From Clostridium sp. Marseille-P2415 (lineage in GTDB: Bacteria; Bacillota; Clostridia; Lachnospirales; Lachnospiraceae), in contig NZ_LT732526.1 of NCBI RefSeq assembly GCF_900155545.1, forward strand, positions 3,172,013-3,236,012: a stretch of DNA of 64,000 nucleotides, read 5' to 3'. A program made the translations under genes and the position numbers. The notes below the pieces were generated by a model. It did no database searches, was not told where the DNA came from, and saw only the letters and a list, made by a program, of their open reading frames with translations. Positions 43,999 to 53,583 of the stretch are shown piece by piece. The first letter of the stretch is position 1, and the number at the start of each line of letters is the position of its first letter.

Positions 43999-45930
43999 TC
44001 AATATTTTCTGGCTTCTTCTCTTCCTTCCATGACCCTTTCGCACGCTTCTCTTACACTGTTCTTTTCTGAGGTTGTGGCAATTCCGACATTCCACCAGGA
44101 TTCATATCCATCCGTCATGGTTTTTGGAATCACCTTTAAGTCAAACAGACAGGCTCTTTCCTGTTTTTTGGCATCCTTAAGAGCCGCTTCCAGCTCTTTG
44201 ATGGTTCTGCAGGTATAAGCCTTAAGGCCGTAGCCTTCCCCGATTTTAGCATAATCGACAGGGATCAAATCGCCTGCCGGCTTTTTCCCGTCCGTATAGC
44301 GGAACTCCGTGGCAATGCTTCCGATCCCATGGGTCATTTCCAGATTATTGATGCAGCCAAACCCGCAGTTATCAAATATCAGGATATTGACCTTTTGCCT
44401 TTCCTGCATGATGGTCATAATTTCACTATGGAGCATCTGGAAACTGGAATCACCGACAACACAGTAAACTTCGTTATCCGGTTCCGCAAATTTAACGCCC
44501 AGTGTGGCCGCCACTTCATATCCCATGCAGGAATACCCGTATTCCGCATGGTATCCGCCCCGTTTATCGGTGGTCCACATGCGCTGCATACAGCTTGGAA
44601 GGGAGCCTCCTGCCGTAATGACCGTAGCATCTTCATCAATGACCCTTCTGATTGCTGCCAGAGCGGCTGTCTGCGTGATCTTCCCATTTGTTAACCGGAC
44701 AAATTCAGGAATCGTTCTGGGATCCCGGGCCTGTATGATGGGTTCAAAATCCTCTCCTGTGTATTCCATGCTGCCCAAATGCACCATCTCTTCATCCCAT
44801 TTTCGTTTTGCATCGGAGATTTCGTTTTTATATTGGGATACATAATGTTTTTTTCTCAGCTTTTCCGCCAGCGCACAAACGGTTACCTTTGCATCTCCCA
44901 CTGCCTTGACCGCATCCATTTTGTATGCATGAAATCTGCTGTTATTGATGGTTATGAATCTTACATCTTCGTTTTTAAACAGCCGTTTTGAGCTCGTAGT
45001 AAAATCGGTCAGCCTTGTTCCGATGGCGATCACCGCATCTGCATCCCCTGCAATCACATTGGAAGCATAAGTCCCGGTAACTCCGATTCCGCCAAGACAA
45101 TAGGGATGGCTTGATTTACAGGCACTCTTTCCTCCCTGGCTTTCTCCGAACGGTATTTTAAATTCTTCACAGAACTTTTCTACGGTTTCTCCTGCCTCAG
45201 AGTAGCGGACTCCTCCGCCTACGATTACAAGCGGTTTCTTCGCCTCTGCAATGATGTCTGCGATCTCATCCAGTTCTTCTTCTACCGCAAGAGGCCTGGT
45301 GATCCGGTGTACCCGTTTCTTAAAAAAGTAATCCGGGTAATCATAGGATTCCCCTTCCACATCCTGGCAGAGCGCAATGCAGCATGCTCCGGTTTCCGCC
45401 GGGTCCGTTAACACACGCATGGCATTGATCAAAGCGCTCATGATCATCTCCGGCCTGGTGATCCTGTCCCAGTATTTACAAACCGGTTTGAATGCATCAT
45501 TTGTTGTGGTTGCAAGGCTGCTGCTTTGCTCTAACTGCTGAAGCACCGGGTCAGGCTGTCTGGAGGCAAAGGTATCGGCCGGAAATACCAGCAGCGGAAT
45601 GTTATTTACCGTTGCCGTCGCACATGCTGTTACCATATTTGCCGCACCCGGCCCCACGGATGATGCACATGGGATAATTTTCTTCCGGTTATTCTGCTTT
45701 GAAAAAGCAATGGCCGCATGACACATCCCCTGCTCATTTCTTCCCTGAAGCACTTTAAGACGCCCCGGGTCCATATCCAGAGCTTCTCCTAAGCCAACCG
45801 CGATTCCATGACCGAAAATGGTAAAAAATCCTTCTACAAACTTTGTTTCCACTCCATCGACAGAAACATACTGGTTATCCAGGAACTTCACAAGTGCCTG
45901 TGCCGTTGTCATTCTCATTGTTTTTGACAT
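43999..45930 (-). CDS. iolD: 3D-(3,5/4)-trihydroxycyclohexane-1,2-dione acylhydrolase
   Basis: A 643-residue thiamine-diphosphate enzyme that opens the cyclohexane-dione ring. The three ThDP domains are present: N-terminal with the catalytic Glu region, middle with IVGGGVRYSEAGE, and C-terminal with the ThDP motif GDSSFQMLHSEIMTI...NILIFDNCGFG. LQGRNEQGMCHAAIAFSKQN is typical of IolD. Located between iolC and iolB. GGAGAG precedes the start. Confidence 0.94.
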   Translation of the reverse strand: MSKTMRMTTAQALVKFLDNQYVSVDGVETKFVEGFFTIFGHGIAVGLGEALDMDPGRLKVLQGRNEQGMCHAAIAFSKQNNRKKIIPCASSVGPGAANMVTACATATVNNIPLLVFPADTFASRQPDPVLQQLEQSSSLATTTNDAFKPVCKYWDRITRPEMIMSALINAMRVLTDPAETGACCIALCQDVEGESYDYPDYFFKKRVHRITRPLAVEEELDEIADIIAEAKKPLVIVGGGVRYSEAGETVEKFCEEFKIPFGESQGGKSACKSSHPYCLGGIGVTGTYASNVIAGDADAVIAIGTRLTDFTTSSKRLFKNEDVRFITINNSRFHAYKMDAVKAVGDAKVTVCALAEKLRKKHYVSQYKNEISDAKRKWDEEMVHLGSMEYTGEDFEPIIQARDPRTIPEFVRLTNGKITQTAALAAIRRVIDEDATVITAGGSLPSCMQRMWTTDKRGGYHAEYGYSCMGYEVAATLGVKFAEPDNEVYCVVGDSSFQMLHSEIMTIMQERQKVNILIFDNCGFGCINNLEMTHGIGSIATEFRYTDGKKPAGDLIPVDYAKIGEGYGLKAYTCRTIKELEAALKDAKKQERACLFDLKVIPKTMTDGYESWWNVGIATTSEKNSVREACERVMEGREEARKY

Positions 45931-45951
45931 GTTCCGCTCTCCTTTACTTTT

Positions 45952-46986
45952 TTATACACGGGCGATCATTTCACCAAACTTTTCCTTTTCTTCTTTTATA
46001 AATGCATGCACTTCCTCCGGTGCCGGCAGGGAATCCGAACAGTTATTACTCTTTACCATCATGGATGCTTCTGCTGATCCAAATTCCAGGCAGTCAATGA
46101 TATCCCATCCCTGATACAGGCCGTACAAAAAGCCTGAACCATATCCATCGCCTCCGCCAAATCCTTTTCTGGCCTCAACCGGGAACGGCTTGATGGAAAA
46201 GGACTGCCCGTCGAAGGTATATGCAGTAGAGCCCTTCATTCCATGCTTGATCACCACGATCCGGGCCTCATATCCCTGCCACAGCGCCGCACTTTCTTCG
46301 TCTGTCATGCCCGGCCTGATCAGTTTTTCTGTTAAGTCAAATTCTTCTCTTGAACCCATAATAATGTCGGCTTCTTTGGCAACGGCGGAGTAGTATATGG
46401 ATATCTCATCCGCATTTTTCCAGTTATACGCTCTGTAATCGATATCAAAGATAATTCTGACATCATTTCTCTTCGCCAGCATGACCGCCTTCATAGCCGC
46501 TTCTCTTGACGGGCTTTGGGCCAGCGCCGTACCTGATATCAAAATCGCTTTTGCTTTTCTGATATACGCTTCATCGATGTCTTCTACAGCCAGCTGCAGG
46601 TCAGCAATGCAGTTCCGGTACATCAGGATATTGCTGTCACTGGAAGACAGCATCTCCGTAAATGTCAGCCCCAGCTTTTCTCCGTTTTTACATTTTGTGA
46701 TATGAGAAGTATCGATCCCCTGCTCATTAAAATAATCCACTACAAATTCACCGAACTGGTCATCCGACACTTTTCCGATAAATCCCGCCTTCATTCCGTG
46801 TCTGGTCACACCTACGGCGATATTGGCCGGAGAACCTCCTACAAACTTCTCAAACATGTGTACCTTCTTAAGCGGCTTAAATTCTTCTTTCACCTGCCCG
46901 TTGTAAGCCGGGTTAAAATCAATTGCCACCCTGCCAAGAAGAATTAAGTCCAGCTCTCTGGTTTCATCAAATTTTACATATTCCAT
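45952..46986 (-). CDS. iolC: 5-Dehydro-2-deoxygluconokinase
   Basis: A 344-residue PfkB-type kinase that phosphorylates 2-deoxy-5-keto-gluconate at C6. The first PfkB signature is in FVGGSPANIAVGVTRHG and the second in RKGFGGGDGYGSGFLYGLYQ with the catalytic Asp. The N-terminal lid sequence (LILLGRVAIDFNPAYNG) is typical of IolC. GGGAGAGG precedes the start. Confidence 0.93.
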   Translation of the reverse strand: MEYVKFDETRELDLILLGRVAIDFNPAYNGQVKEEFKPLKKVHMFEKFVGGSPANIAVGVTRHGMKAGFIGKVSDDQFGEFVVDYFNEQGIDTSHITKCKNGEKLGLTFTEMLSSSDSNILMYRNCIADLQLAVEDIDEAYIRKAKAILISGTALAQSPSREAAMKAVMLAKRNDVRIIFDIDYRAYNWKNADEISIYYSAVAKEADIIMGSREEFDLTEKLIRPGMTDEESAALWQGYEARIVVIKHGMKGSTAYTFDGQSFSIKPFPVEARKGFGGGDGYGSGFLYGLYQGWDIIDCLEFGSAEASMMVKSNNCSDSLPAPEEVHAFIKEEKEKFGEMIARV

Positions 46987-47109
46987 CGTTACACCTCTCC
47001 CATTTGTTTTTGCGTGCCTTTTTTTCTGATCTATGCTTACATCATGCCATTGCCGGCAGCTTTCCTTCTCCAGATACGGTATGTAAATTTTTATTTATAC
47101 CATGCTGGC

Positions 47110-47958
47110 TCACGCGAGCGGCTCCGTACAATGAAAGATTCGGATATGCTGCTTTACATTATCATATACTCCGCGGACCATGGCTTCGTTCAGTCCGAAA
47201 TAATCATGTTTTCCACCGGATCCCAGATACTTCGCAGCTTCCCTCGTAAGACTGTCAAAGCTGGCTGTCGCAATATTGACCTTCCGGATCCCAAGGCCGA
47301 TGGCTTTCCGGAAGTCTTCCGGGGTGATTCCGGTCCCGCCGTGAAGAACCAGAGGCACATCTGTCTTCTGGTCAATGGCTTTCAGGACATCAAAGGCCAG
47401 CCTTGGTGCCACCGGATAATTGCCGTGGGCATTGCCGATGGCCACTGCCAGCGCATCCACGCCGGTCCTCTCGCAGAACGTTCTGGCATCGCCGGGATTG
47501 GTACAGCGGATCCCTTCATCCGTGCTCCCGTCCTCGCTGCCGCCCACCAGGCCAAGCTCCGCTTCCACGGTTGCTCCGTATTCCCTGGCAAGATTGGCCG
47601 CTTCCAGGGTCTTTGCGATATTTTCCTCAAAAGGAAGGGTGGAGCCATCCATCATCACGGAGGTGAACCCGTAATCCAAAGCCTGTTTTAAGACCTTTAC
47701 GGTCTTACCGTGATCCAGATGAACCGCAATGCCGACCTTTGCGTTCTTTGCCGCCTCCACCATCATGGGCCCCATCAGAGCCAGCGGGGAATAGGGAAGA
47801 CGCACTTCCGCAATCTGCAGAATAATGGGAGCATTCATCTCCTCGGCCGCCTTCACAGCTCCCTTTACCATCTCAAGATTTCCTACACTGAAGGCTCCCA
47901 CCGCCCTGCTTTTCTCTGACGCCTGATTCAACAATTCCTTCATTTTTACTAACGCCAT
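47110..47958 (-). CDS. iolJ: Class II aldolase, probable IolJ
   Basis: A 282-residue class II fructose-bisphosphate-type aldolase. Zn ligands are seen in HLDHGKTV and in VLHGGTGI, with an intermediate Glu/Asp in EAELGLVGG; SDEGI-type loop STDEGIRCTNPGDA is present. In the inositol operon it most likely splits 6-phospho-5-dehydro-2-deoxygluconate into DHAP and malonate semialdehyde. ATG 47958 has GGAGGAG; the longer frame runs into the preceding gene. A general FBP aldolase role cannot be excluded. Confidence 0.85.
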   Translation of the reverse strand: MALVKMKELLNQASEKSRAVGAFSVGNLEMVKGAVKAAEEMNAPIILQIAEVRLPYSPLALMGPMMVEAAKNAKVGIAVHLDHGKTVKVLKQALDYGFTSVMMDGSTLPFEENIAKTLEAANLAREYGATVEAELGLVGGSEDGSTDEGIRCTNPGDARTFCERTGVDALAVAIGNAHGNYPVAPRLAFDVLKAIDQKTDVPLVLHGGTGITPEDFRKAIGLGIRKVNIATASFDSLTREAAKYLGSGGKHDYFGLNEAMVRGVYDNVKQHIRIFHCTEPLA

Positions 47959-47981
47959 ACTTCTCCTCCTCTTTCCGGGGA

Positions 47982-49042
47982 TCAATCCCACAGCCTGCGG
48001 TAAATCTCCGACACATCTTCCCTGTTCATCTCTTTTCTGGTATTGGAAGGGCTTCCGCTTGCCATGGCATCTTCCGCCATCTTATCAATTGCCGCAAAAA
48101 ACGTCTCCCGGTCAATGCCGTATTCCGCCAGAGTCGGGATCTCCACTTCCTTACAGATGCCGGCCACTGCTTCTAAAAAAGCCTTGCCGGCTGCTTCATC
48201 GCTGTCCTTCTCCCCGGCTGCGCCAATTTCCCGGGCCATCACTGCAAAACGGTCATACGCTCCGTCCAGAGCGAACCGGAAGCATTATTGAATGCGATTC
48301 CGGCCTCCAGAGCCGCAAGGGACATCTCCTCTCTGGCTTTTTCGTCATTACCGTGGTGGAATGCCTTAGGAAGCCATGTGAATATCCTTTTGACTGCGGA
48401 TAAAGCGAATTCATCCGATAGGGGCTGGGCTTTTCCCGATGTATAAGCCTCGATGGCATGGGTCAGAGCGTCAATCCCGGTAGCTGCCGTGATCTTCGGC
48501 GGCACTGTCATGGTGAACTGAGGGTCAATGACGGCCAGGTCCGGCATCAGCACAGTTCCCTTAAGAAGCATCTTGATGTCCTTTTTCGTATCCGTAATTA
48601 TAGTGAACTGGGTCGCCTCAGAGCCGGTTCCCGCTGTGGTGGGGACCGCAGCCATAGGTGGAAGCTTTCCTTTGATGGTCTTTCCCATATAATCGGAAAT
48701 GCTGCCGCCGTTTGCGGACAGGACTGCTATTGCCTTCATGGAATCAATGGGACTTCCTCCGCCCAGTGCAATGAGGAAATCACATTTCTCCTCCTGGTAG
48801 AGGTCCAGTCCGGCAGAGATCATGATATCCGCCGGCTCTCCACTGATTCCCGAAAAGATGCTGTAAGCAATGTTCTGTTCCTCTAATACCCTGACCAGAA
48901 TATCAACATTTCCTAAATTTACCATAACCTCATCGGTGACTATGAGAGCTTTTGACCCAAGCGCTTTGAAATGTCCCCTTGCATCCTCAAGCGCTTTGCT
49001 GCCGCTTACAATTTTTCCAGGCATGATAAATTCTCTTCCCAT
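47982..49042 (-). pseudogene. Iron-containing alcohol dehydrogenase with internal deletion and frameshift
   Basis: The N-terminal 250 residues are a normal Fe-ADH: GKALIVTD region, LIALGGGSPIDSMKAIA, AVPTTAGTGSEAT and ATGIDALTHAIEAY (two metal ligands, Asp and His). After GIAFNNAS the reading frame is lost; the next matching part, in another frame, is DRFAVMAREIGAAG to the end. The segment with the other two metal-binding His residues (LVHGMSRP ... HVPHG in relatives) is missing, probably a deletion of 150-200 bases near 48270. It cannot be an active Fe-ADH. It stands first in the iol operon; an intact version might reduce malonate semialdehyde. Confidence 0.82.
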
Positions 49043-49103
49043 TTTACTCTTCCTTTACCTTTGTGATAATCTTTTGATTTTATTTATGTAATGTTTTGGT
49101 TAT

Positions 49104-49132
49104 ATTTTAGCACTTAGCTTAAAAATGGTCAA
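49104..49132 (-). promoter_or_regulatory. Promoter of the iol operon
   Basis: TTGACC and TAAAAT separated by 17 bases on the minus strand, about 60 bases before the first gene. A likely IolR target. Confidence 0.7.
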
Positions 49133-49181
49133 GATGAACTTCCAAATTTTTTTCTTAATCTGGTCACTTATTGGTTACTTC

Positions 49182-49210
49182 TTGATATTTGTTTGTATGT
49201 CTGTTATAAT
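49182..49210 (+). promoter_or_regulatory. Promoter of iolR
   Basis: TTGATA and a perfect TATAAT separated by 17 bases. The 50 bases between the two divergent promoters contain TGGTCAC and TGGTTAC as a direct repeat, a possible regulator site. Confidence 0.7.
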
Positions 49211-49258
49211 CTCAGCATAACAGCATGCCGGAGAGGCTGCTATATAAGGAGTACATCT

Positions 49259-50035
49259 ATGAGAATTTCCCGTATCGACCAACTGGAACAATATATATTG
49301 GAGCACAAAGCGGCATCCATTGATACCCTGTGCGAAGTATTCGAAGTCTCTAAAAACACCGTACGCCGCGACTTAGAGGTTCTTGTTACCCGGGGCAGCG
49401 TAGAAAAGGTTTACGGCGGTGTCATTGCGTGTGAAAGTACAGCCGCCATTCCGGATCTGGTCACCTTCCATGAACGGGCCAGCCGGAATGCCCACAGCAA
49501 GCAGAGGATCGCAGCTCTTGCCGCTTCCTTTGTGCGTGAGCGGGATATCATCTTCATCGACAGCGGCACCACTACCATGAATATTGTGGATCATCTGGCC
49601 CATTTAAGCACGGTTACCATTATCACGGGCAGCGTCCAGGTCATCAACAAATCCATGAATTATCCGAACATCAACTTGATCGTCCTGCCCGGATCCTTAA
49701 AACGGGATACCGCTTCCCTTGTGGGAACCTCCTGCGTGGAATATTTAGAGGACTATAACATTGTAAGAGCCTTTATGGCCTGCACCGGTATTTCCGTCCA
49801 GGCCGGAATCTGCAATGCCTCTACGGAAGAATACAGCATTAAGAAAGCAGCGTTAAAAAAAAGCCAGAAGCATTATCTTCTGGCAGATTCCTCAAAGTTT
49901 GGACGTGCATCCCTGATGACCTTCGGAGACGTGGATCAGTTTGATTATATCCTGACCGACCAAATGCCGGATGACGCCTTCTGCTCTTACTGCAAAGAAC
50001 GGGAATGCGCCATCCGGATTGCTCCCGAACCGTAG
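49259..50035 (+). CDS. iolR: DeoR-family regulator of the inositol operon
   Basis: A 259-residue DeoR-type repressor: HTH (IDTLCEVFEVSKNTVRRDLE with VTRGSVEKVYGGV) and a DeoRC sensor domain (DIIFIDSGTTTMNIVDHL, ITGSVQVINKS, LIVLPGSLKRDTASLVG, YLLADSSKFGRASL) that binds a sugar phosphate. ATG 49259 has AAGGAG before it; an open frame continues upstream without a site. Divergent from the iol genes, so its role as IolR is inferred from position. It converges with the GH28 gene with one base between. Confidence 0.85.
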   Translation: MRISRIDQLEQYILEHKAASIDTLCEVFEVSKNTVRRDLEVLVTRGSVEKVYGGVIACESTAAIPDLVTFHERASRNAHSKQRIAALAASFVRERDIIFIDSGTTTMNIVDHLAHLSTVTIITGSVQVINKSMNYPNINLIVLPGSLKRDTASLVGTSCVEYLEDYNIVRAFMACTGISVQAGICNASTEEYSIKKAALKKSQKHYLLADSSKFGRASLMTFGDVDQFDYILTDQMPDDAFCSYCKERECAIRIAPEP

Positions 50036-50036
50036 G

Positions 50037-51356
50037 TTAAATTTCCACCTGTTCGGTATGGAGAAGCGTAACGTCCTCTTTGTAATAAGGCTTCATGCTT
50101 TCCTCCACTTTGATCTTCACATGCTCAAACCGGATATCTTTAGCGTAGTCCGCATAGATACCGGATATCTTTGTACGGATCGCACCATCGCCCTGGCAGG
50201 GACGGATATCATATCCTTCGATCTCCCAGCGGGAGGTCTTTTCCAGGGTCAGATGGATGTTTTCAAAGCTTAAATCTTCTATGAAATTATCCTCGCTCCC
50301 ACGGATAAAGATCCCGTTTTCCCCTTTGCAGCTGATATTCTCAAACCTTACATTGCGGATTTTTCCGGCCTTCACCCCAGGCTTGCGGTCATGGGCTGTG
50401 ATGCAGACCGGCTCCGCCCTTCCCCACCATTCATGGGAAAAGCGGCGTGTCTCAATGGTGATATTGGAAAATACCACATTCTCCACATTCCCGCCATCCC
50501 GGATCTGAATGGAAATTCCGCGGTTGCTTCTGCTGATGGCACAGTTTTCCACCAGAACGTTCCGGAAGCTGCATTCGCCTTCTGTTCCGAACTTAATGGC
50601 CGCACTTGTGGAAATCAGGGTACAGTTGGAGATAACAATGTTCTCACATGGCCCATACTGGTTATAATCGCCGGAGTTTTTAAGGACAATGGCATCATCC
50701 CCGCATTCGATGTGGCAGCCTATGATGCGGACGTTGGTGCAATGGTCCGGGTCAATGCCATCAGAATTAGCCATCTGCAAATTGTTGATCAGGCGGATTC
50801 CTTCGATCAGGACATCATTGCAGCCGGCCAGATGAACGGTCCAGAATGCACAGTTGATGAGTTTTACATCACGGATGGTCAGGTGTTCAAATTTTTCTAA
50901 TAGCATGAGAGGGATTCTCGGGTAATAACTGCCTTCAATATGATATCCGGAATTATCCCCATAAAAAATCCTTTCATTCGCATCAATGGTTCCAAAACCG
51001 GTGATGGCTACATTTTCCTGGTCATAACCGTAAATAAACGCATGAAATGGCCTTCCCTTGTATTCGCTGTTTAAAAAGGAGGGCAGCCCGGATTCATGGG
51101 CTACGATATTTCCGCCGTTTGCCAGAGGATAGTAATCCTTTAAATCGTCGCTTGCCTTTAAGACTGCTCCCATTTCCAGATGAAATTCCACATTGGATTT
51201 TAACAGTATGGAACCGCTGTTATATACATGTCCGCCAGGCAGGACTACACAGCCCCCGCCCTCGTTGCTGCATGCATCAATAGCCTTCTGGATCGCCGCC
51301 CCGTCATTGGTTTTTCCATCGCCTTTTGCTCCGAATTCCAATACATTGTAAATCAT
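50037..51356 (-). CDS. Glycoside hydrolase family 28 (polygalacturonase-like), unusual active site
   Basis: A 438-residue right-handed beta-helix protein with a pectate-lyase-3/GH28 start (YNVLEFGAKGDGKTNDGAAI). The catalytic Asp motifs are present (ANSDGIDPDHC and CGDDAIVLK), but the usual GHG motif reads SNRGISIQIRDGG, lacking the His, and the RIK triad is not evident. It has no signal peptide, so it acts in the cytoplasm on imported oligosaccharides. ATG 51356 with GGAGG is the start. Neighbours are sugar oxidoreductases, so the substrate may be a modified galacturonide or another glycoside. Confidence 0.83.
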   Translation of the reverse strand: MIYNVLEFGAKGDGKTNDGAAIQKAIDACSNEGGGCVVLPGGHVYNSGSILLKSNVEFHLEMGAVLKASDDLKDYYPLANGGNIVAHESGLPSFLNSEYKGRPFHAFIYGYDQENVAITGFGTIDANERIFYGDNSGYHIEGSYYPRIPLMLLEKFEHLTIRDVKLINCAFWTVHLAGCNDVLIEGIRLINNLQMANSDGIDPDHCTNVRIIGCHIECGDDAIVLKNSGDYNQYGPCENIVISNCTLISTSAAIKFGTEGECSFRNVLVENCAISRSNRGISIQIRDGGNVENVVFSNITIETRRFSHEWWGRAEPVCITAHDRKPGVKAGKIRNVRFENISCKGENGIFIRGSEDNFIEDLSFENIHLTLEKTSRWEIEGYDIRPCQGDGAIRTKISGIYADYAKDIRFEHVKIKVEESMKPYYKEDVTLLHTEQVEI

Positions 51357-51484
51357 AATTTCCTCCACTCCATTTATATTTGAATGAAATTTTACAGTAA
51401 ATATTAGGATGTGCCAAATGGTACACTTAAAACGGCCCAATTATACCAATTCTACCCTTAGAATGGAAGATGTTATTGAAAAAA

Positions 51485-51537
51485 AACGGCAGGGGTGCAC
51501 AAAAAAGCTGTTTTTTGTAACACCTCTACCGTTTTTT
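51485..51537. terminator. Bidirectional terminator before the GH28 gene
   Basis: AACGGCAGGGGTG and CACCTCTACCGTT plus an inner ACAAAAAA/TTTTTTGT stem form a long hairpin with T runs on both strands. It ends the isomerase gene transcript and separates it from the GH28 gene. Confidence 0.85.
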
Positions 51538-51548
51538 AACATGGAAAA

Positions 51549-52400
51549 TCAGTCAATTGTTTCCAGTATTTTCTCAAGCGCTTCATAGGCCATGGTAAAC
51601 GCCTCTTCTCCGCTCAGCTTTTTCTTTTCAGCCGCATTCTGCTCCAAAGCACTGAATCCTGCAAAATCACTTAAATGCGGTTCCAGAGATAAGAAGCCTT
51701 TGTATCCCCCGGATTTCAACAGCTTAAGGATTTCCTTTACATGACCGTCCCCCATACCGGCAGGAACTACGCTTGCATCGGACCACAGGGCATCCTTTAC
51801 ATGAATGTAAGCAATGTAAGGCTTTAACATTTCATAGGCTTCCATCGTATCCTGTTTGCACTGTACAAAATTGGCAAAATCAAATACCGCCTTAAAATGC
51901 TCCCCATGGAATTCCTTCATGATCTCCAGACAGCGGTCCGCCATATCACCGTAGATTTCCTTTTCATTCTCATGAAGAAGGATCACATGGTTCGCCTTCG
52001 CATAATCCGCAAACCGGCCCAGCTGGTCCATGACCTTTCCCCGGCAGGGAGCATAGCTTTCATTCTGGGGCATGAAGAAGCTGAACATTCGGATGTATGG
52101 AGTCTCCATCACATTGGCAATTTCCACGGTATGCTTATACAGCTCCATGTGAGGAGCGAAATCATCGGTGATCCGTATCTTCCCGATGGGAGAACCTACG
52201 GAAGATAAACGGATGCCTGCCTCATCAAGCTGCTTTTTTATTTCCTTTGCCTCATGAGCGGAATACTCCACCAGACCTTTTCCGTTGACTCCGCGCATCT
52301 CCACATAACGGATATTCAGTTTTTTTAACACTTTGATCTGCTTTTCCAGGCTGCTGTCGATTTCATCTGCAAAACCAGATAATTGTACTCCATCCCACAT
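51549..52400 (-). CDS. Sugar phosphate isomerase/epimerase family TIM-barrel protein
   Basis: A 283-residue AP-endonuclease-2-type barrel. Metal ligands are seen in LLHENEKE (Glu), KAVFDFANF (Asp), YIHVKD (His) and FLSLEPHL (Glu). Relatives include epimerases, dehydratases and the C-C or C-O cleaving 3-keto-glycoside enzymes. ATG 52400 (MWDGVQ) with GGAGA is preferred to upstream starts that overlap the next gene. It lies 25 bases after a Gfo/Idh/MocA gene in the same operon. Confidence 0.82.
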   Translation of the reverse strand: MWDGVQLSGFADEIDSSLEKQIKVLKKLNIRYVEMRGVNGKGLVEYSAHEAKEIKKQLDEAGIRLSSVGSPIGKIRITDDFAPHMELYKHTVEIANVMETPYIRMFSFFMPQNESYAPCRGKVMDQLGRFADYAKANHVILLHENEKEIYGDMADRCLEIMKEFHGEHFKAVFDFANFVQCKQDTMEAYEMLKPYIAYIHVKDALWSDASVVPAGMGDGHVKEILKLLKSGGYKGFLSLEPHLSDFAGFSALEQNAAEKKKLSGEEAFTMAYEALEKILETID

Positions 52401-52425
52401 AATCATCTCTCCTTTTTTCAATGTC

Positions 52426-53580
52426 TTAATAGCTTCCTTCCGTATCAAAAACCACGCCGGTCCCTTCTTTTTTTCTGGAAGCTGCACGGCGTTTATTTAA
52501 CTCTTGTAAGAACAGTTCTTCATCAAACGGCAGTTCTACCTCCTGTTTCAGCCAGCTGGATAAATGCATGGCGTTTGACAGGGTCAGTCCGTTGATGCCT
52601 TCCACTCCTTCTGCAACCAGAGGAGTCCCGTGAAGGATATTGCCTGCAAATGCCTTTAAAACTCCCACATGCTGCTCATTTTTCCCGTCGGTCTCCACTT
52701 CCGTCACCGTAAATTCCGGGGTATCAAATCCACCCCTGGCTGTCTTGCAGAAGGTGCGCTCGTTTACAGCCAGCTTGTGGAGCATGAGCCTGTCACTTTC
52801 GCAGACCAGCTTTCCCATCTCCAGGGTTATTTCAAACCGATTGGTCCCCGGCGCATCCGCGGTGGTGGTGACAAAGACACCGGTGGCCCCGCCCGGATAT
52901 TCCATGTAAGCGGTCACATCATCTTCCACTTCAATGTCATGCCATTTTCCATTGTGGCAGAAGGCCCGTACTTTACCTGGCATTCCGCAGATCCATTGGA
53001 GCAGATCCATGTTATGGGGACACTGGTTTAACAGAACGCCCCCGCCTTCTCCATCCCAGGTGGCTCTCCAGCTTCCGGAATCATAATAAGACTGAGTCCG
53101 GTACCAGTCCGTGACGATCCAGTTGACCCGTTTGATTGCCCCCAGCTCTCCGCCGGTTACAAGCTCATGCATTTTCCGGTAAATGCAGTTGGTCCTCTGG
53201 TTAAACATCATGGCGAAAACCCGGTCACTCTTTTTTGCCGCTTCGTTCATTTCCCGGACCTGCTTTGTGTAAACTCCGGCAGGCTTCTCGCACAGGACAT
53301 GCAGCCCGTGGCTTAAGGCATGGATGGACAGTTCCGGATGCTGGTAATGAGGCACTGCGATTAAGACCGCATCACATACCCCAGCCTCTATTAAGTCCTT
53401 TCCTTCCTCAAAAATAACAACCGGTTCCGGCAGATTCTCTTTTCCCCAGGCCCTTCGGTCTTCCCGCCGGTCTGCCACTGCGGTAAGCTCTATTTCCGGA
53501 ACCCTGCCTTCCAGAATGCTCTTGCAGTGATTCGTTCCCATATTCCCAATTCCGATTACTCCAAGTCTTACTTGATCCAT
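52426..53580 (-). CDS. Gfo/Idh/MocA-family oxidoreductase (A)
   Basis: A 384-residue NAD(P)-dependent sugar oxidoreductase: Rossmann start VIGIGNMGTNHC, EKP motif LCEKPAGVY, and the substrate-side stretch WDGEGGGVLLNQCPHNMDLL with the catalytic His. The second domain is the usual beta-sheet. It probably oxidises or reduces a sugar at C3 or the anomeric end of a glycoside. It lies 3 bases after another oxidoreductase of the same family. Substrate unknown. Confidence 0.87.
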   Translation of the reverse strand: MDQVRLGVIGIGNMGTNHCKSILEGRVPEIELTAVADRREDRRAWGKENLPEPVVIFEEGKDLIEAGVCDAVLIAVPHYQHPELSIHALSHGLHVLCEKPAGVYTKQVREMNEAAKKSDRVFAMMFNQRTNCIYRKMHELVTGGELGAIKRVNWIVTDWYRTQSYYDSGSWRATWDGEGGGVLLNQCPHNMDLLQWICGMPGKVRAFCHNGKWHDIEVEDDVTAYMEYPGGATGVFVTTTADAPGTNRFEITLEMGKLVCESDRLMLHKLAVNERTFCKTARGGFDTPEFTVTEVETDGKNEQHVGVLKAFAGNILHGTPLVAEGVEGINGLTLSNAMHLSSWLKQEVELPFDEELFLQELNKRRAASRKKEGTGVVFDTEGSY

Positions 53581-53583
53581 GTC

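Noticed and set aside
47382-47674. Several frames of 80-90 codons on both strands inside the aldolase gene
   Set aside because: GC-rich shadows of iolJ, which has full-length homology and a good start.
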